Of a DNA stretch of 64,000 nt, positions 28,378 through 39,800 are shown one piece after another; positions within the stretch are counted from its first letter, which is position 1, and every line of letters starts with the position of its first letter. The stretch is from Dyella sp. OK004 (GTDB lineage: Bacteria > Pseudomonadota > Gammaproteobacteria > Xanthomonadales > Rhodanobacteraceae): the NCBI RefSeq assembly GCF_900114495.1, contig NZ_FOZI01000003.1, positions 620,001 to 684,000 of the forward strand, in the 5' to 3' direction. A program made the position numbers and the translations under genes. Under the pieces are notes generated by a model. It saw only the letters and a list, made by a program, of their open reading frames with translations, searched no databases and had not been told where the DNA came from.

Positions 28378-31300
28378 GGGACAGCTCTCCCGCCGCCGGG
28401 GCTTGCGTTGAAGCGGCTTTTTTCTTTCCGAACCAACGCTGCACCGTCACAAAGAACAGCGGCACAAAGAAGATGCCCAGCGCGGTACCTGCCAGCATGC
28501 CGCCGAGTACGCCGGTGCCGATGGCGCGCTGCGCACCTGAGCCGGCACCGGTCGCGATCGCCAGCGGCAACACGCCGAGACCGAAGGCTAGCGAGGTCAT
28601 CAGGATCGGACGCAGCCGCGTGCGCACCGCCAGCATGGTCGCAGCGATCAGCTCCATGCCTTTCTCGATGTTCTCCTTGGCGAATTCCACGATCAGGATC
28701 GCATTCTTGCTGGACAGGCCCACCGTGGTGAGCATCGCCACCTGGAAATACACGTCGCGATCCAGTCCACGCAGGAAGGCCGCCGTCACTGTGCCGAGAA
28801 TGCCCAGCGGCACTACCAGCAATACGGCGGTGGGAATCGACCAGCTCTCGTACAGCGCGGCGAGACAGAGGAACACCACCAGCACCGACAAGGTGTACAG
28901 CAATGGCGCCTGTGCGCCTGCTTCGCGTTCCTGATACGACTGGCCGGTCCATTCCAGGCCGATGCCTAGCGGCAACTGCCCCACCAGTTTCTCGACTTCC
29001 GCCATGGCGTCGCCCGAACTGACACCCGGCGCGGCCTCGCCATTGATCTGCATGGCAGAGACGCCGTTGTAGCGCTCTAGTCGCGGCGAACCGTAATCCC
29101 AATGCGTGCTGGCGAAGGCGCGGAACGGCACCATGGCGCCGCTGGTGTTGCGCACGGCCCACTTATCGAAGTCTTCCGGCGCCATGCGGAACGGTGCATC
29201 GGCCTGTACGAACACGCGCTTCACCCGGCCGCGGTCCATGAAGTCGTCGATGTACTGACCGCCCCAGGCCATCGTCAAGGTGTCATTGACGTCGGCAATC
29301 GAAAGCCCCTGCGCAGCGGCTTTCTTGTAGTCCACATCGATGCGGAACTGCGGCGTGTCTTCCATGCCGTTGGCGCGCACGTTGGCGAGCAGCTTGCTCT
29401 TGTTCGCCGCCTCCAGGAATTGATTGCGCGCCTTCACCAGCGCTTCGTGGCCCAGGCCGGCGTTGTCTTTCAGATAGAAATCGAAACCCGCCGAGTTGCC
29501 CAGCTCCGGCACCGCCGGCGGCGCGAAGGCGAATACCATGGCCTCCTTGATCTGACTGAAGGTACCCATCGCACGACCGGTGACCGCATTCAGGCTCAAG
29601 TCCGCGCTATGCCGCAGCTTCCAGTCTTTCAATTGCACGAAGCCCATCGCCGCGCTCTGCCCGCCGCCAGCGAAGCTGAAACCCTGTACGGTGAATAGCG
29701 AATCCACAGCCGGGTCGGCCAGATAGTGCTTTTCCACTTTGTCGATCACCTTGGCCGTACGCTCGGTGGTGGCGCCGACCGGCGCTTGCACCATGGTGAA
29801 TACAAAGCCCTGGTCTTCCAGCGGCAGGAACGAAGTGGGCAGGCGCAGGAACAACACCGCCATCGCCACACTCATCGCCACGAAGGCCAGCAGGAAGCGC
29901 CGACTGCGCCCGATGATCCCGCGCACGGCACCCTGATACTTCAGCGTGCCCTGATCAAAGCGGCGGTTGAACCAGCCGAAGAAACCGCGCTCGGAGGCGT
30001 GATGGCCCTTGGCGATCGGCTTGAGCATGGTGGCGCACAAAGCCGGCGTGAGCACGATCGCCACCAGCACCGACAAGGCCATGGACGACACGATAGTCAC
30101 CGAGAACTGCCGATAGATCACACCGGTCGATCCGCTCAGGAAGGCCATCGGCACGAACACCGCCGACAACACCATGGCGATACCGACCAGCGCGCCGGTG
30201 ATCTGCGTCATCGATTTGCGCGTAGCTTCGAGCGGCGACAGACCCTCTTCGCTCATGATGCGCTCGACGTTCTCTACCACCACGATGGCATCGTCCACCA
30301 GCAGGCCGATGGCCAGCACCATGGCGAACATGGTGAGCATGTTGATGGAGTAGCCCATCGCCGCGAGCACGCCGAAGGTACCCAGCAGCACCACCGGCAC
30401 CGCAATCGTCGGAATCAGGGTGGCGCGGAAGTTCTGCAGGAACAGGTACATCACCAGAAACACCAGCACGATCGCTTCGAGCAGGGTTTTGATCACACCC
30501 TGGATCGACACCTTCACGAACGGCGTGGTGTCGAACGCAATCACCGACTTCACGCCACGCGGGAAGGAAGGCTGCAACTGTTTCAGCGCCGCCTGCACCC
30601 GCTCGGCCGTCGCCAGCGCGTTGGCGCCAGAGGTCAGCGAGATGGCGATGCCGGTGGCCGATTTGCCGTTGTACTTGCTGGTGAAGCCGTAATCCTGCAA
30701 GCCAAGCTCGACCCGCGCGACATCGCCAAGGGTCAGCACCGAGCCATCGGTGCCGCTGCGGATCACGATGTTGCGGAACTGCTCCGGCGTCTGCAGGCGC
30801 TGCTGCGCAACCACTGTGGCGTTGATCTGCTGACCCTTCACCGACGGGTTGCCGCCGATCTGGCCCACCGCCACCTGCTGGTTCTGCGCCTTCAGTGCCG
30901 CTACCACTTCGGCGGGCGTGAGCTTGTAGGTGTCGAGCTTGTTCGGATCAAACCAGATGCGCATGGCGTACTTGGAACCGAACACTTCGATATTGCCGAC
31001 ACCGGCCACGCGGCTGAGCGGATCGACCAGATGCGCGGTGACAAAGTCGGAGATGTCATCGCCGTTCAGCCGGCCATCTTCCGACACGAACGCCACCACC
31101 ATCAGAAAGCCCGAGCTGGACTTGACGACGTTGAGGCCCTGCTGCTGCACGATCTGCGGCAGCAGCGGTGTGGCGAGCTGCAGCTTGTTCTGCACCTGCA
31201 CCTGCGCGATGTCGGGATTGGTACCGTTCTCGAACGAGAGAGTGACCTGCACGTTGCCATCGGAGTCGCTGGTGGCGGACATGTAGAGCAGGCCATCGAG

Positions 31301-31513
31301 GCCTTTCATGTTCTGCTCGATGATCTGTGTCACCGAGTTTTCGACAGTTTGCGCGGAAGCACCGGGGTAGCTGGCGTTGATCGACACTTGCGGCGGCGCG
31401 ATCGCCGGATACTGCGACACCGGCAGGCGGCCCAGCGACAGTGCGCCGGCCAGCATGATGATGATGGCGATCACCCACGCGAAGATGGGGCGATCGATAA
31501 AGAACCTTGCCAT
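28370..31513 (-). CDS. HAE1-family RND multidrug efflux permease (AcrB/MexB-like)
   Basis: 1047 aa, the normal length for AcrB. It starts [27 protein letters not shown] and has 12 predicted membrane helices, two large periplasmic loops, and the proton-relay helix with [16 protein letters not shown] (the DD pair). The C-terminus [11 protein letters not shown] is typical. This inner-membrane pump takes up drugs, dyes or solvents from the periplasm. The upstream adaptor is 9 bp away and the downstream OMF gene overlaps, so all three parts of the pump are cotranscribed. Confidence 0.95.
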   Translation of the reverse strand: MARFFIDRPIFAWVIAIIIMLAGALSLGRLPVSQYPAIAPPQVSINASYPGASAQTVENSVTQIIEQNMKGLDGLLYMSATSDSDGNVQVTLSFENGTNPDIAQVQVQNKLQLATPLLPQIVQQQGLNVVKSSSGFLMVVAFVSEDGRLNGDDISDFVTAHLVDPLSRVAGVGNIEVFGSKYAMRIWFDPNKLDTYKLTPAEVVAALKAQNQQVAVGQIGGNPSVKGQQINATVVAQQRLQTPEQFRNIVIRSGTDGSVLTLGDVARVELGLQDYGFTSKYNGKSATGIAISLTSGANALATAERVQAALKQLQPSFPRGVKSVIAFDTTPFVKVSIQGVIKTLLEAIVLVFLVMYLFLQNFRATLIPTIAVPVVLLGTFGVLAAMGYSINMLTMFAMVLAIGLLVDDAIVVVENVERIMSEEGLSPLEATRKSMTQITGALVGIAMVLSAVFVPMAFLSGSTGVIYRQFSVTIVSSMALSVLVAIVLTPALCATMLKPIAKGHHASERGFFGWFNRRFDQGTLKYQGAVRGIIGRSRRFLLAFVAMSVAMAVLFLRLPTSFLPLEDQGFVFTMVQAPVGATTERTAKVIDKVEKHYLADPAVDSLFTVQGFSFAGGGQSAAMGFVQLKDWKLRHSADLSLNAVTGRAMGTFSQIKEAMVFAFAPPAVPELGNSAGFDFYLKDNAGLGHEALVKARNQFLEAANKSKLLANVRANGMEDTPQFRIDVDYKKAAAQGLSIADVNDTLTMAWGGQYIDDFMDRGRVKRVFVQADAPFRMAPEDFDKWAVRNTSGAMVPFRAFASTHWDYGSPRLERYNGVSAMQINGEAAPGVSSGDAMAEVEKLVGQLPLGIGLEWTGQSYQEREAGAQAPLLYTLSVLVVFLCLAALYESWSIPTAVLLVVPLGILGTVTAAFLRGLDRDVYFQVAMLTTVGLSSKNAILIVEFAKENIEKGMELIAATMLAVRTRLRPILMTSLAFGLGVLPLAIATGAGSGAQRAIGTGVLGGMLAGTALGIFFVPLFFVTVQRWFGKKKAASTQAPAAGELSHE

Positions 31514-31522
31514 GACTATTCC

Positions 31523-32701
31523 TTAGTGGGCCTTGGTCGCTGGCGTTGCCGCCGCGACGTGAGTACCCGTTTCGGTGGCATGCACCGGCGCGCCGGGCTG
31601 GACCATCTGCAGCCCTTCCACGATCACTTTGTCGCCGGCCGACAGGCCGCTTTCCACCAGCCACTGGTCGCCGATGGTGCGGCTCGCCTGCACGTCGCGC
31701 AGCGCGGCCTTGCCGTCCTTATCCACCACGAATGCAGTGGCGGTGCCCTTGGGATCGCGTGCGATACCAGCCTGCGGCACCAATAACGCCTGCGGGCTGG
31801 TGCCCTTGTCGAGCACGGCGCGCACGTACATGCCGGGCAATAGCGCGTGCTCGGGGTTGGGCACGATCACGCGCAGCGCGAAACTGCCGGTGGTCGGATC
31901 CACGCTGACATCGGCGAACTCCAGCTTGCCGTCGTGCGGATAGCGGCTGCCGTCTTCCAACAGAATCTTGACCGGCGTGCCGTCGCTTTCCTTCAGCGTG
32001 CCCGCAGCCAGCTGCTTGCGCAGTTGAAGCAACTCGCCGCTGGATTGCGTGACGTCGACGTAGATCGGATCGAGCTGTTGCACCCGCGCCATCGGGTCGG
32101 CCTGATTGGCGGTGACCAGCGCACCCTGCGTCACGCTGGACTTGCCGATGCGGCCACTGATCGGCGACACGATACGCGCGAAACCGAGCGTGACGCCGGT
32201 GCTTTCCACCGATGCCTGCGCCGCGGCCACGTCGGCCTCGGCCTGACGCCAGCTGGCGGTGGCGCTCTCGTCGTCCTGCTTGCTCACCGCATCAATGCGC
32301 GCGAGTTCGCTGGTGCGCTTCGCGTTGAGCTGCGCCGAGTACTGCGTGGCCTTCGCCTTCGCCAGGCTGGCCTTGGCGTTGTTGTGATCGGCGCGATAGG
32401 TCGCGTCGTCCAGCTGATACAGCGGCTGCCCCGCCTTCACCATCGCGCCCTCGGTAAACAGACGCTGTTTGATGATGCCGTTCACCTGCGGCCGCACTTC
32501 GGCGATCAGATAGGCACTGGTACGCCCCGGCAACTCGCGGGTCACCGTAACCAGCTGCGGCTTGAGCGTCACCACGGTGACTTCGGTCGGACCGCCCTGC
32601 TGCTGTTCGGCGGGACCACCTTTGCAACCAGCCAGAGCCAGTGCGCCGGCAGTCAAAACGCCCACCAACATCAGGCGGGACAACTTATGTGGGGAAGACA
32701 T
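31523..32701 (-). CDS. RND efflux periplasmic adaptor lipoprotein (AcrA/MexA-like)
   Basis: ATG 32701 gives MSSPHKLSRLMLVGVLTAGALALAGC, a lipoprotein signal; the upstream in-frame ATG at 32764 lies in the putative operator and is unlikely. The mature protein has the MFP layout: RTSAYLIAEVRPQVNGIIKQRLFTEGAMVKAGQPLYQLDDA (lipoyl half), an alpha hairpin, ARIVSPISGRIGKSSVTQGALV, and a beta-barrel with VDVTQSSGELLQL. It links the permease to the OMF duct. First gene of the operon. Confidence 0.94.
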   Translation of the reverse strand: MSSPHKLSRLMLVGVLTAGALALAGCKGGPAEQQQGGPTEVTVVTLKPQLVTVTRELPGRTSAYLIAEVRPQVNGIIKQRLFTEGAMVKAGQPLYQLDDATYRADHNNAKASLAKAKATQYSAQLNAKRTSELARIDAVSKQDDESATASWRQAEADVAAAQASVESTGVTLGFARIVSPISGRIGKSSVTQGALVTANQADPMARVQQLDPIYVDVTQSSGELLQLRKQLAAGTLKESDGTPVKILLEDGSRYPHDGKLEFADVSVDPTTGSFALRVIVPNPEHALLPGMYVRAVLDKGTSPQALLVPQAGIARDPKGTATAFVVDKDGKAALRDVQASRTIGDQWLVESGLSAGDKVIVEGLQMVQPGAPVHATETGTHVAAATPATKAH

Positions 32702-32748
32702 GCGAAACCTCGATCCAGATCGCTCGGGGATAGCGAAAGGCAAAGAAT

Positions 32749-32760
32749 GAATGATCATTC
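32749..32760. promoter_or_regulatory. Palindromic operator candidate of the RND operon
   Basis: gaatgatcattc is a perfect 12-bp palindrome within an AT-rich patch 48 bp upstream of the adaptor ATG. Size and position fit a TetR-family operator overlapping the promoter. Binding by the operon-encoded TetR protein is inferred. Confidence 0.5.
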
Positions 32761-32909
32761 TCATTATTGAACCGAATCGTAGGAATAATCAACCAAACTA
32801 AAGGCACGGGGGCAAAAAGGCCACCGCAACAGTTAGTTACGGATGAGCCAATAGTGTACCTAAGAGGCCGGAGATGCCTCTGCCGTTGGTCACCCTCCCC
32901 CTGGCCCCC

Positions 32910-32930
32910 GGCTGGCATGCCCCGCCAGCC
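32910..32930 (-). terminator. Hairpin after the last eCIS gene
   Basis: ggctggc / gccagcc form a 7-bp stem with a 7-nt loop, 18 bp beyond the stop of the DUF6519 gene. There is no T-run, so it may be a weak or Rho-assisted terminator. Confidence 0.35.
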
Positions 32931-32947
32931 GATGACCGGCGCTGGGC

Positions 32948-34570
32948 CTAGCCGGAAGGTCCGGTCTTGCCCGTGCCCTTCTTGGTCGCCGTCTTGGCCG
33001 GCGCGTTTACGGCGTTTTTGGTCGCTGGCGCCGGTGTTGCGGGCTGCAGATCAAGCAGGTTGTTGACTGGCTGCCGGTTCATCGTGTTCCTCATCAAGGC
33101 ACACAACGAATCGAAGCGGCAGCAGCATTCGGTGTAGGCGCCTTGCGCCCCGAAGATGCCGAGTACCGCCTGATGATGCATGCCGCGCGATGTCACCGCG
33201 GCGGCCGAGCCATCCGCCGCCTGCGGCCAGTCCAGCGTGCCGTTGCCGGCGACACGCGCGGGGATCAGCCAATAGTCGCCGGTGGCATAGATGCCACCGG
33301 GTTCAAAGCGGATCTGCACACCATCCTCCAGATCAATGAACTCGCCCTCCACCAGCGACACGCAGCCTTGCGCATCCAGGCCCTGGCTCTGGTCCCAGCG
33401 GCGCAACAAGGGATGTTTTTTCGGATCGTTGCTGACGGCATAGGCGGTGACATTCTTCGGCACGGCCAGTGTCACCAGGCGCTGGGCGATATCGATGGCG
33501 ATCACCTGCAGCAGAGGGGAGGCGCGCTGTGCCAGCGTGTAGTCGTCGTCGACCAGTTCCACCCAGTCGTTCACAGCCAGACCCAGCCGCTGGTCGCGGC
33601 CCAGGTTGGCCAGCGACACCGCAAGCTGCGCGCTGCCGTCGCTCTGCGGATTGCTCGCTGCATTGAGGATCGGGAAGATCACCGAGCCGTTCTCGCGCGA
33701 CCATTTGAAGTCGGTGGTAGTGGCGGCATTCGCGCTGCTGGCCATGCCGCCCTGATGCACTTCCACGCGATACAGCTGATTCTCGCAACCGCGATAGCGC
33801 GCATCGGCGGCGATTACACAGGGATCGCTGTCCGAGGCCACCGGGCCGAGCTGAGCGCGCAGGCGTGGCCATGCATAGGTAGCCCGCGTGCCCAGGATCT
33901 GGCGCAATGCGCTGCAAGGATCATTGTTGTTTCCGGCTGCGCCGGCGGCGAGGCTGTTGCGCAGCTGGGTAATCGCGTCGAGCTGCTGCTTGATCGCGGC
34001 TTTTTCCGCATCGGTCGTCGCCGCCTGCAAGCGAAGATTGAGCGCCGCCGTAGCGGCATCCAGTGGCGCCGTCTCGTGGGCCGTATCGAGATCCAGCAGG
34101 CGCAGCTGCCACACCGTCTGTGCGCGCGTCGCGGTGTCGATGCCGTTCAAGGCGATGTCGGCGATGCCCGGCGCCTCGACAGCGGAAAGATGCCGCTCCC
34201 AAACATCCAGCCACAACGCGAAACTCGCCGGAGGATTGCTCCAGTCGCCGCCGCCGTCGGGCGGCGCGGGCGCGTAGGGCTGGGTGGCCGGCGTACACAT
34301 CGCATCGTTTTCGCAAAGGATGCCGTCGACATAGAAATGCCCTGCCTGCAATTGCCAGTCCGCCAGATGCGGCTGCGGCGTCATCGCAAAGCCATTGCCC
34401 ACCGCCCAGCACGGTCCCACCAGGTCGCGGATCAAGGTGTGCAGCAGATGCAGCTGGATACCGGCCTGCTCGTTCCAGTCAGCCTCCAGCAGCACCCTTC
34501 CCTGTTGCTGGAACACCCGGTTGTAGTGCCGTGCCGGATCGAACGTGACACGTGCGAAGTCGCCTTTCAT
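32948..34570 (-). CDS. DUF6519-type eCIS protein
   Basis: ATG 34570 gives MKGDFARVTFDPARHYNRVFQQQGRVLLEADWNEQAGI, the characteristic N-terminus of DUF6519 proteins found in phage-tail-like clusters. 540 aa: a central helical segment (about 190-225), a beta-rich part (WSRENGSVIFPI..., FIDLEDGVQIRFEPGGIYATGDYWLIPAR), then CCCRFD and a Lys/Ala/Thr-rich flexible tail (about 505-540). It is the last gene of the eCIS operon, 10 bp after the tail-I-like gene. A baseplate-periphery or target-binding role is likely from position; the function of the family is not established. Confidence 0.82.
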   Translation of the reverse strand: MKGDFARVTFDPARHYNRVFQQQGRVLLEADWNEQAGIQLHLLHTLIRDLVGPCWAVGNGFAMTPQPHLADWQLQAGHFYVDGILCENDAMCTPATQPYAPAPPDGGGDWSNPPASFALWLDVWERHLSAVEAPGIADIALNGIDTATRAQTVWQLRLLDLDTAHETAPLDAATAALNLRLQAATTDAEKAAIKQQLDAITQLRNSLAAGAAGNNNDPCSALRQILGTRATYAWPRLRAQLGPVASDSDPCVIAADARYRGCENQLYRVEVHQGGMASSANAATTTDFKWSRENGSVIFPILNAASNPQSDGSAQLAVSLANLGRDQRLGLAVNDWVELVDDDYTLAQRASPLLQVIAIDIAQRLVTLAVPKNVTAYAVSNDPKKHPLLRRWDQSQGLDAQGCVSLVEGEFIDLEDGVQIRFEPGGIYATGDYWLIPARVAGNGTLDWPQAADGSAAAVTSRGMHHQAVLGIFGAQGAYTECCCRFDSLCALMRNTMNRQPVNNLLDLQPATPAPATKNAVNAPAKTATKKGTGKTGPSG

Positions 34571-34580
34571 GGTCGATCTC

Positions 34581-36830
34581 CTAACTCGCGTAGAGAATGC
34601 CGGCGTCGGTTTCCGCGGGCACGTATTCTTCCAGCCGCCAGACAAGGTTGGCCTCGCGCTGCGGCTCATACAGGTCGTGGTACACGCCCATCGCGGAACC
34701 GTCGGAAGCGCCGCTGCGGATTTCCTCGCAACAGCTATCGTCCAGGCGCGCGTAATGGGGTGCGGTGTAGCGCAGGCTGCGGAACTGAGGCACCACGCGC
34801 AGCGTTTCCTGCGCGCGTTGCGCATCGGTAGTGACCGCGGCGAGCGCCAGGTCGGGCTGGCAGTGGAAACGCTGTGGCGTGCGCGAGCCCGGCGGCACGT
34901 AGCAGAAGCGGACGCAGCCGGATTGCCGGCGCAGCACGCGCACCGCGCTGGTGAAGATGCTGTCCTCCGCCAGACGGATGCTGTGCACCTGCACCTGGCC
35001 GATCACCGTGCAGCGCCGCAAGCTTGCTTCTACGTACGCCACCGCTTCATCGGGCGAACCCAGCGCCACGCGTTCGATGCCCGTCGCGTCCACGATGCTG
35101 TCGCATACCTGGAGTGCTGGCGGCTCACCGCGCCGCGGCGGGCTGATCACCGAGATGGCGCCGACGATGCTCTGCTCGATGCGCAACGATGCGCGCGTGC
35201 TGTCGAGGGTAATGCTCGGCTCGCCCGGGCGTTTCGGATCGCAATCACAATGCAAGGCCCAGCCAGGCACCAGAGTGCAATGGCGAATCACCAGCTCGCA
35301 CAGATCCTGCTGCAACGCGGTGGTGCCGTCATCGCCGGCCGGTCCGTGCACCTCGATGCCACGGCCCACCACCAGCAAACCGTCGAGCAACAAGCGGCTG
35401 CCGGCGCCACCGCCGACGCTCAACGCATCCGGCTGACTGGCACGCACGTCAAGCAGGCGCAGCACGGGCCGGGTGCGTTCGGCCGCGCGTAGCTGGATCG
35501 CCTCGCCCGCGTCCAGTTGCAGATCGATGCTGCCCTCATAAACGCCGCTCTCGGCGAGCTCGATGATCAGCGCGTGCAGCGTCGCGTCTGCCGCCTTGGC
35601 CTGGGTCCAGGCCTTCAGCGCGTCGGCGATGCTGGCAAAGTGTCCGGCAGGTAACGGGGCCTTGGCCGGATCGCTGCCGGGCAGCGCGGTATGCACGATG
35701 TAGCGCGTGGCGTGCTCCAGCTCGGGGGTGATCCGCGCGTACTCGCCGCCGCCCAGATCGGCGGCGAAGCCATAGCAGTACGACACCCATACGCCGCTCT
35801 TGGGCCGCTGATTGGCCGGGAACATCATGCGCCCGCGCTCCGGATCCACCGCGAGCTGGCCGCGCGGCACCTGGTAGCGCCAGGCCGAGAGGTCGGCCGG
35901 TATCAGCGCTTCGCGCGGCACCGGCATCCCCTGCCCTTTGGACGGCCAGTCGGGTGCGTAGATCAGCACGCTCTTGCCTTCGCCATACAACGCGGCGGAT
36001 ACGTTCGCGTAGTCGGCCTTGGCACCGCGCTCGGCGAAGCGGTAGCGACGCAGCGGCACCGGCAGGTTGTTCTCCTGCGCGATATGCGTGGGCACGGTTT
36101 CGGCCACCGGCCGTTGGAACAATGGCGCGTCGTTGCCCAGCACGCTGAAGGTAAAACAATGCGGGCCGCGTTCTTCCAGGCAATAGGCTGGCGTCACCGT
36201 GACCGGATAGCTGCGCAGGCGGAACACGAACAGGCCCAGGTCAGGAATGCCATAACGGCCGCGACGATGGCGACTTCCCATGCGTCGCACATCGACGCTG
36301 TGCGCGAACGGATCGAACGCGCCGTTGGCCCAGCCAATGCGTTGCAACGTGCCGGGATCGCGCAAATCGGCCGTGCCGCCGCGATGCGGATGCTGGTGAT
36401 CCAGGTGCTGCATCCAGCCCAGCAAACGGTAGAACTCCACCGCGCGCGCCGGCCATCCGGCACTGTCCCGCGCCAGATCCTCCAGCAGCGACAGCGTGCC
36501 CTTGCGACGACGCGCATCGATGGTGTTGGCGACATCGGCACGCGGCGCCAATACCCGGCCAAGGCGCGCGGCATGCGCGCGATCGTCGCCCAGCGTGGCC
36601 GCTTCCGGCAGCAGGCCGTAGCCGAGCAGGTCGCCGATATACGGCACCACCCAGTCGTCGCAGGTTTCGATAAACCAGTTGTTGTAGAGCCGCGTGATGT
36701 CCTGTTCCAGCACATTGGCCTGGGTCGACAACACCCGCAGAAAATCGCGCAGTGGGTAACCCTGCTCCGCATCGCGCATGCGGTAGACCACCGGCATCAG
36801 GTCGTAGAGGCGGTCCGGATTCGTGCTCAT
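34581..36830 (-). CDS. eCIS tail protein I-like N-terminus fused to a beta-helix domain
   Basis: 749 aa. Residues about 1-120 resemble the P2 gpI/T4 wedge-like tail protein of eCIS clusters (DRLYDLMPVVYRMRDAEQGYPLRDFLRVLSTQANVLEQDITRLYNNW). A beta-rich middle follows, then about 400-640 is a run of short hydrophobic strands (LLLDGLLVVGRGIEVHG, LVIRHCTL, LRIEQSIVGAISVI, ASLRRCTVIGQVQVHSIRLAEDSIF) that looks like a right-handed parallel beta-helix, a fold common in receptor- or glycan-binding tail proteins. ATGA overlap with the baseplate gene upstream. It could connect the baseplate to the target surface; no separate long fibre gene is seen. Confidence 0.8.
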   Translation of the reverse strand: MSTNPDRLYDLMPVVYRMRDAEQGYPLRDFLRVLSTQANVLEQDITRLYNNWFIETCDDWVVPYIGDLLGYGLLPEAATLGDDRAHAARLGRVLAPRADVANTIDARRRKGTLSLLEDLARDSAGWPARAVEFYRLLGWMQHLDHQHPHRGGTADLRDPGTLQRIGWANGAFDPFAHSVDVRRMGSRHRRGRYGIPDLGLFVFRLRSYPVTVTPAYCLEERGPHCFTFSVLGNDAPLFQRPVAETVPTHIAQENNLPVPLRRYRFAERGAKADYANVSAALYGEGKSVLIYAPDWPSKGQGMPVPREALIPADLSAWRYQVPRGQLAVDPERGRMMFPANQRPKSGVWVSYCYGFAADLGGGEYARITPELEHATRYIVHTALPGSDPAKAPLPAGHFASIADALKAWTQAKAADATLHALIIELAESGVYEGSIDLQLDAGEAIQLRAAERTRPVLRLLDVRASQPDALSVGGGAGSRLLLDGLLVVGRGIEVHGPAGDDGTTALQQDLCELVIRHCTLVPGWALHCDCDPKRPGEPSITLDSTRASLRIEQSIVGAISVISPPRRGEPPALQVCDSIVDATGIERVALGSPDEAVAYVEASLRRCTVIGQVQVHSIRLAEDSIFTSAVRVLRRQSGCVRFCYVPPGSRTPQRFHCQPDLALAAVTTDAQRAQETLRVVPQFRSLRYTAPHYARLDDSCCEEIRSGASDGSAMGVYHDLYEPQREANLVWRLEEYVPAETDAGILYAS

Positions 36831-39800
36831 GGCGTGGCCTCCTGCAGCAGCAAGGTGTCGGGCACGGTGGGCAGGAAGTAAGTGAGCTGCGCCGGCAGCA
36901 GGTTGCCGCTGTCGTCATAGCGTGCGGGCAGCGCCTGCACGCGCTGGGTCATCGTCCCCAGTTGCGACGCGGCGGATGGCTTCGACGCCACGGCAAGCGT
37001 ATTTTCGCCCGTGTTCTTGTCGCCACCCGGATCGTCGGCACCGAACCCTTCCAGCAGGGCCGCCTCGTCCATCGAACCGAACGCATCCACATCGACCCAG
37101 GCCACGCCGCGCACCGCCTGGATGCAGGCGACGATCTCGCTGAGATAGACATTGCGGGCCAGCCCGCGCCGCTCGAAACCGAAGCGGTCGAGCAAGGCCG
37201 CGCGCACCAGCGGCTCGACCGTTTCCCAGGCATAGTCGGTAGCCAGCCCTACCTTCGCGCTCAGCGTGAGCGAGATCAGTTCGCGCACATCCAGGCTCAC
37301 CGGCAACGAAGGATCGCCGTACTTCTGTAATGCCTGCAGCAGGTTTCGGTAGAGATCGGAGGTTGGGTCGACCGGCGCGTCCGCCGCGCCAGCAATGGTT
37401 ACGCACACCTGGGTACCCAGCTTGACCGCCGCCGCCTTGCCCACGCCGCCGAAGGTGCGCGCGAAATCGGCGTAATCGGTAATCGAGACCAACCGGTCAA
37501 GGGCAAGCACCGCTAGCGGTACGTTGCGACGCGCCTGGTCGCGGGTTTCCGCATCGGCACCACCCGAGGCACGCAAGGGGTTGATCACCTGCCTTACGCC
37601 TAGCGGCTTGGTCGTCGGCAAGCTGATCTGGCCGGCCTTCACATTGCCCGGCGTACCGATCCCGTTACGGTAGATCGCGATGACATTCTCCATACCGGTT
37701 GGCAAGCGCGCACCGTGATTGCCATCGCCGAAAGTCACGCTGGTCTTGCCGCTACCGTCGGTGGCGGTGACAAAACTGCGGCTACCCGCATCGGCGAAAG
37801 CAAGGTTGCGCAGTTCATGCCATTGCACACCGTTGACCATCACCCCGAGCGTGCTCTGCACGCCATCGACGGTCGCAGCAGAGACATAGGTCAACGGCGA
37901 CTGTTTTAGCGCGAAGACCTGCATCGGCTTGGCACTGTTGCCGTAACCAAGCACCTCGTTCCTGGTTTCACCATGAGTGGCACGCACCACGTTGGCATAC
38001 ACCTTTACGCTGTCACGCCGGTAGCTATAGGCCAGACCGTTGTTGGCAAACACCAGCGTGCTGTGCACGGTGTCGCCGGACAGTTGCGAGTCCACGCCCT
38101 GCTCCACCGCGGCCAGCATCACTAGTTCGGCCGAGGTCACCGCGTTGTCGCTCGGTACATCGGCACGCTGGCCTTCCACGATCACCCAGCGGCCGGGCTT
38201 GAGTCCGTCTACAACAGCATCCAGCGTGAGCCGCGTTGCACTATCGGCCGGCACACTCGGCGTGCTGACGTTGCCAACATCGTCGGTAATGGCCTGGTCG
38301 GCGAGCGTAAGTGCATCGCTCTGCGCGAATACCTGCGTACTGCGTAGCCTGGCAATGCTCGAGTCGCCGGTGAGATCCCATAGCGGGCTATTGCCTTGGG
38401 CGACGAGTGCGATTTCCGTGGTTTTTCCACTGATGCCATACGCCGTATGCGGATGCGACTGCACGCTTCTTGCCTGAGCAACGAACGGCAATTGGTCGCT
38501 CCATCGCGGTGGCTTGATCAGCAGATAGCTTTCCACTGCCACGCCCTCATAAGCGTTATCCAGCTGCACCACGTCGGGTGTCTCGCTGGGCGGCCAGTCA
38601 TTGCCAGGCACTGATACGAACGGTATGGCCGCCTTGGTGGCGTTATCGGTGTTAGGCGCGAGTCCCATGGGCACGATCGCGTTGTAACCGAACATGGGTG
38701 CGGCGAGCCGCAACGCGAATACGCCGCTGAGTTTCGGCGACGGCGCGCCGTTCGGCACGCCCGTCCATGATCCGTAGAAGGTATCCACCAGCCGCGCTTC
38801 GAAGTTCAACAACAATTGCGGCCTCGCGTCGCTTGCCGTACTCAATGCAACGGTCGCACTGCGCGGAAGCAGCAAGTTGTTCGCCGGCTGTACCGTCGGC
38901 ATCAGGATCAAGGCCTGAAACAGGGACGAGAACGACGTGGGGAAACCGCCCGACCCATCCGATTCGCCAGCGAATGCCGCCTTCGCGGCAGTCGCGAAGA
39001 CATCGACCGGCGGCGGTCCCGGCGGTGGCGCGTCGTTGCCGAACGGAGACTTCATCAAGCTGTCGTAGCTGTCGCTCTGATCACCTCCGAACAACAGCAG
39101 CTTACGCACCCAGGTCAATGCGGACAGCCACTCATCGTGATTTGGACCGGCACTGGAGGCATTCAATGCATCGATAGCTGCATTCGCAGCCTGGATGATC
39201 TTTACGGCGATCGGATCCAGCAGCCGCAGCACGATCCTGCTGCGATTGCTCTGCGCCTGCGCGTCCACCGACTGCACTACGCGCACCGCCTGCACGCCGG
39301 TGGCGAGTTCGCCGAAAAGAAACAACAGCCGGTCACCTTGTTTGAGGTTGCTGTTGGTGCCGGCGATCCACAACTCGCCAAGATCAGCAATGGTCTGCAC
39401 TGTGATGTTCTGTGGCCGGCTCAAGCGGGGCTTCAGTCCATTCCATGCGCTGCGTGCCTCCAGCGGCTCGGCCGTTTCGAAGGTCTGCATCTGTTCGCCA
39501 GGGGCCGGTACGGACTGCGCTCTGGCGCCGCTGGGTATGGTCACCGGCGCCGAATTGTCGTCGATGGTGTAGGCCAGGTACACGCTGGCCGACACGCCGG
39601 GCCGCAGGCGGTAATCCACCAGGCGGCCGAGCTGCAGCACCGAGCAACGTTCGGTGGCGGTGCGCAGATAACCCTCGTTGGCAATGCGCTCCTGATAGAA
39701 ACTCAATACGTCGGCGCCAATCGCCCACGCGTCGAGCAAGGCCATCGACGGATCGTCCAGGTCTCGCGTGCGCAGCGCGGCCAGCGCCGGCAAAGCGGCA

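Noticed and set aside
29726-31786. 686-codon + strand frame opposite the RND permease
   Set aside because: His/Arg-rich antisense shadow of a well-conserved AcrB-type gene.
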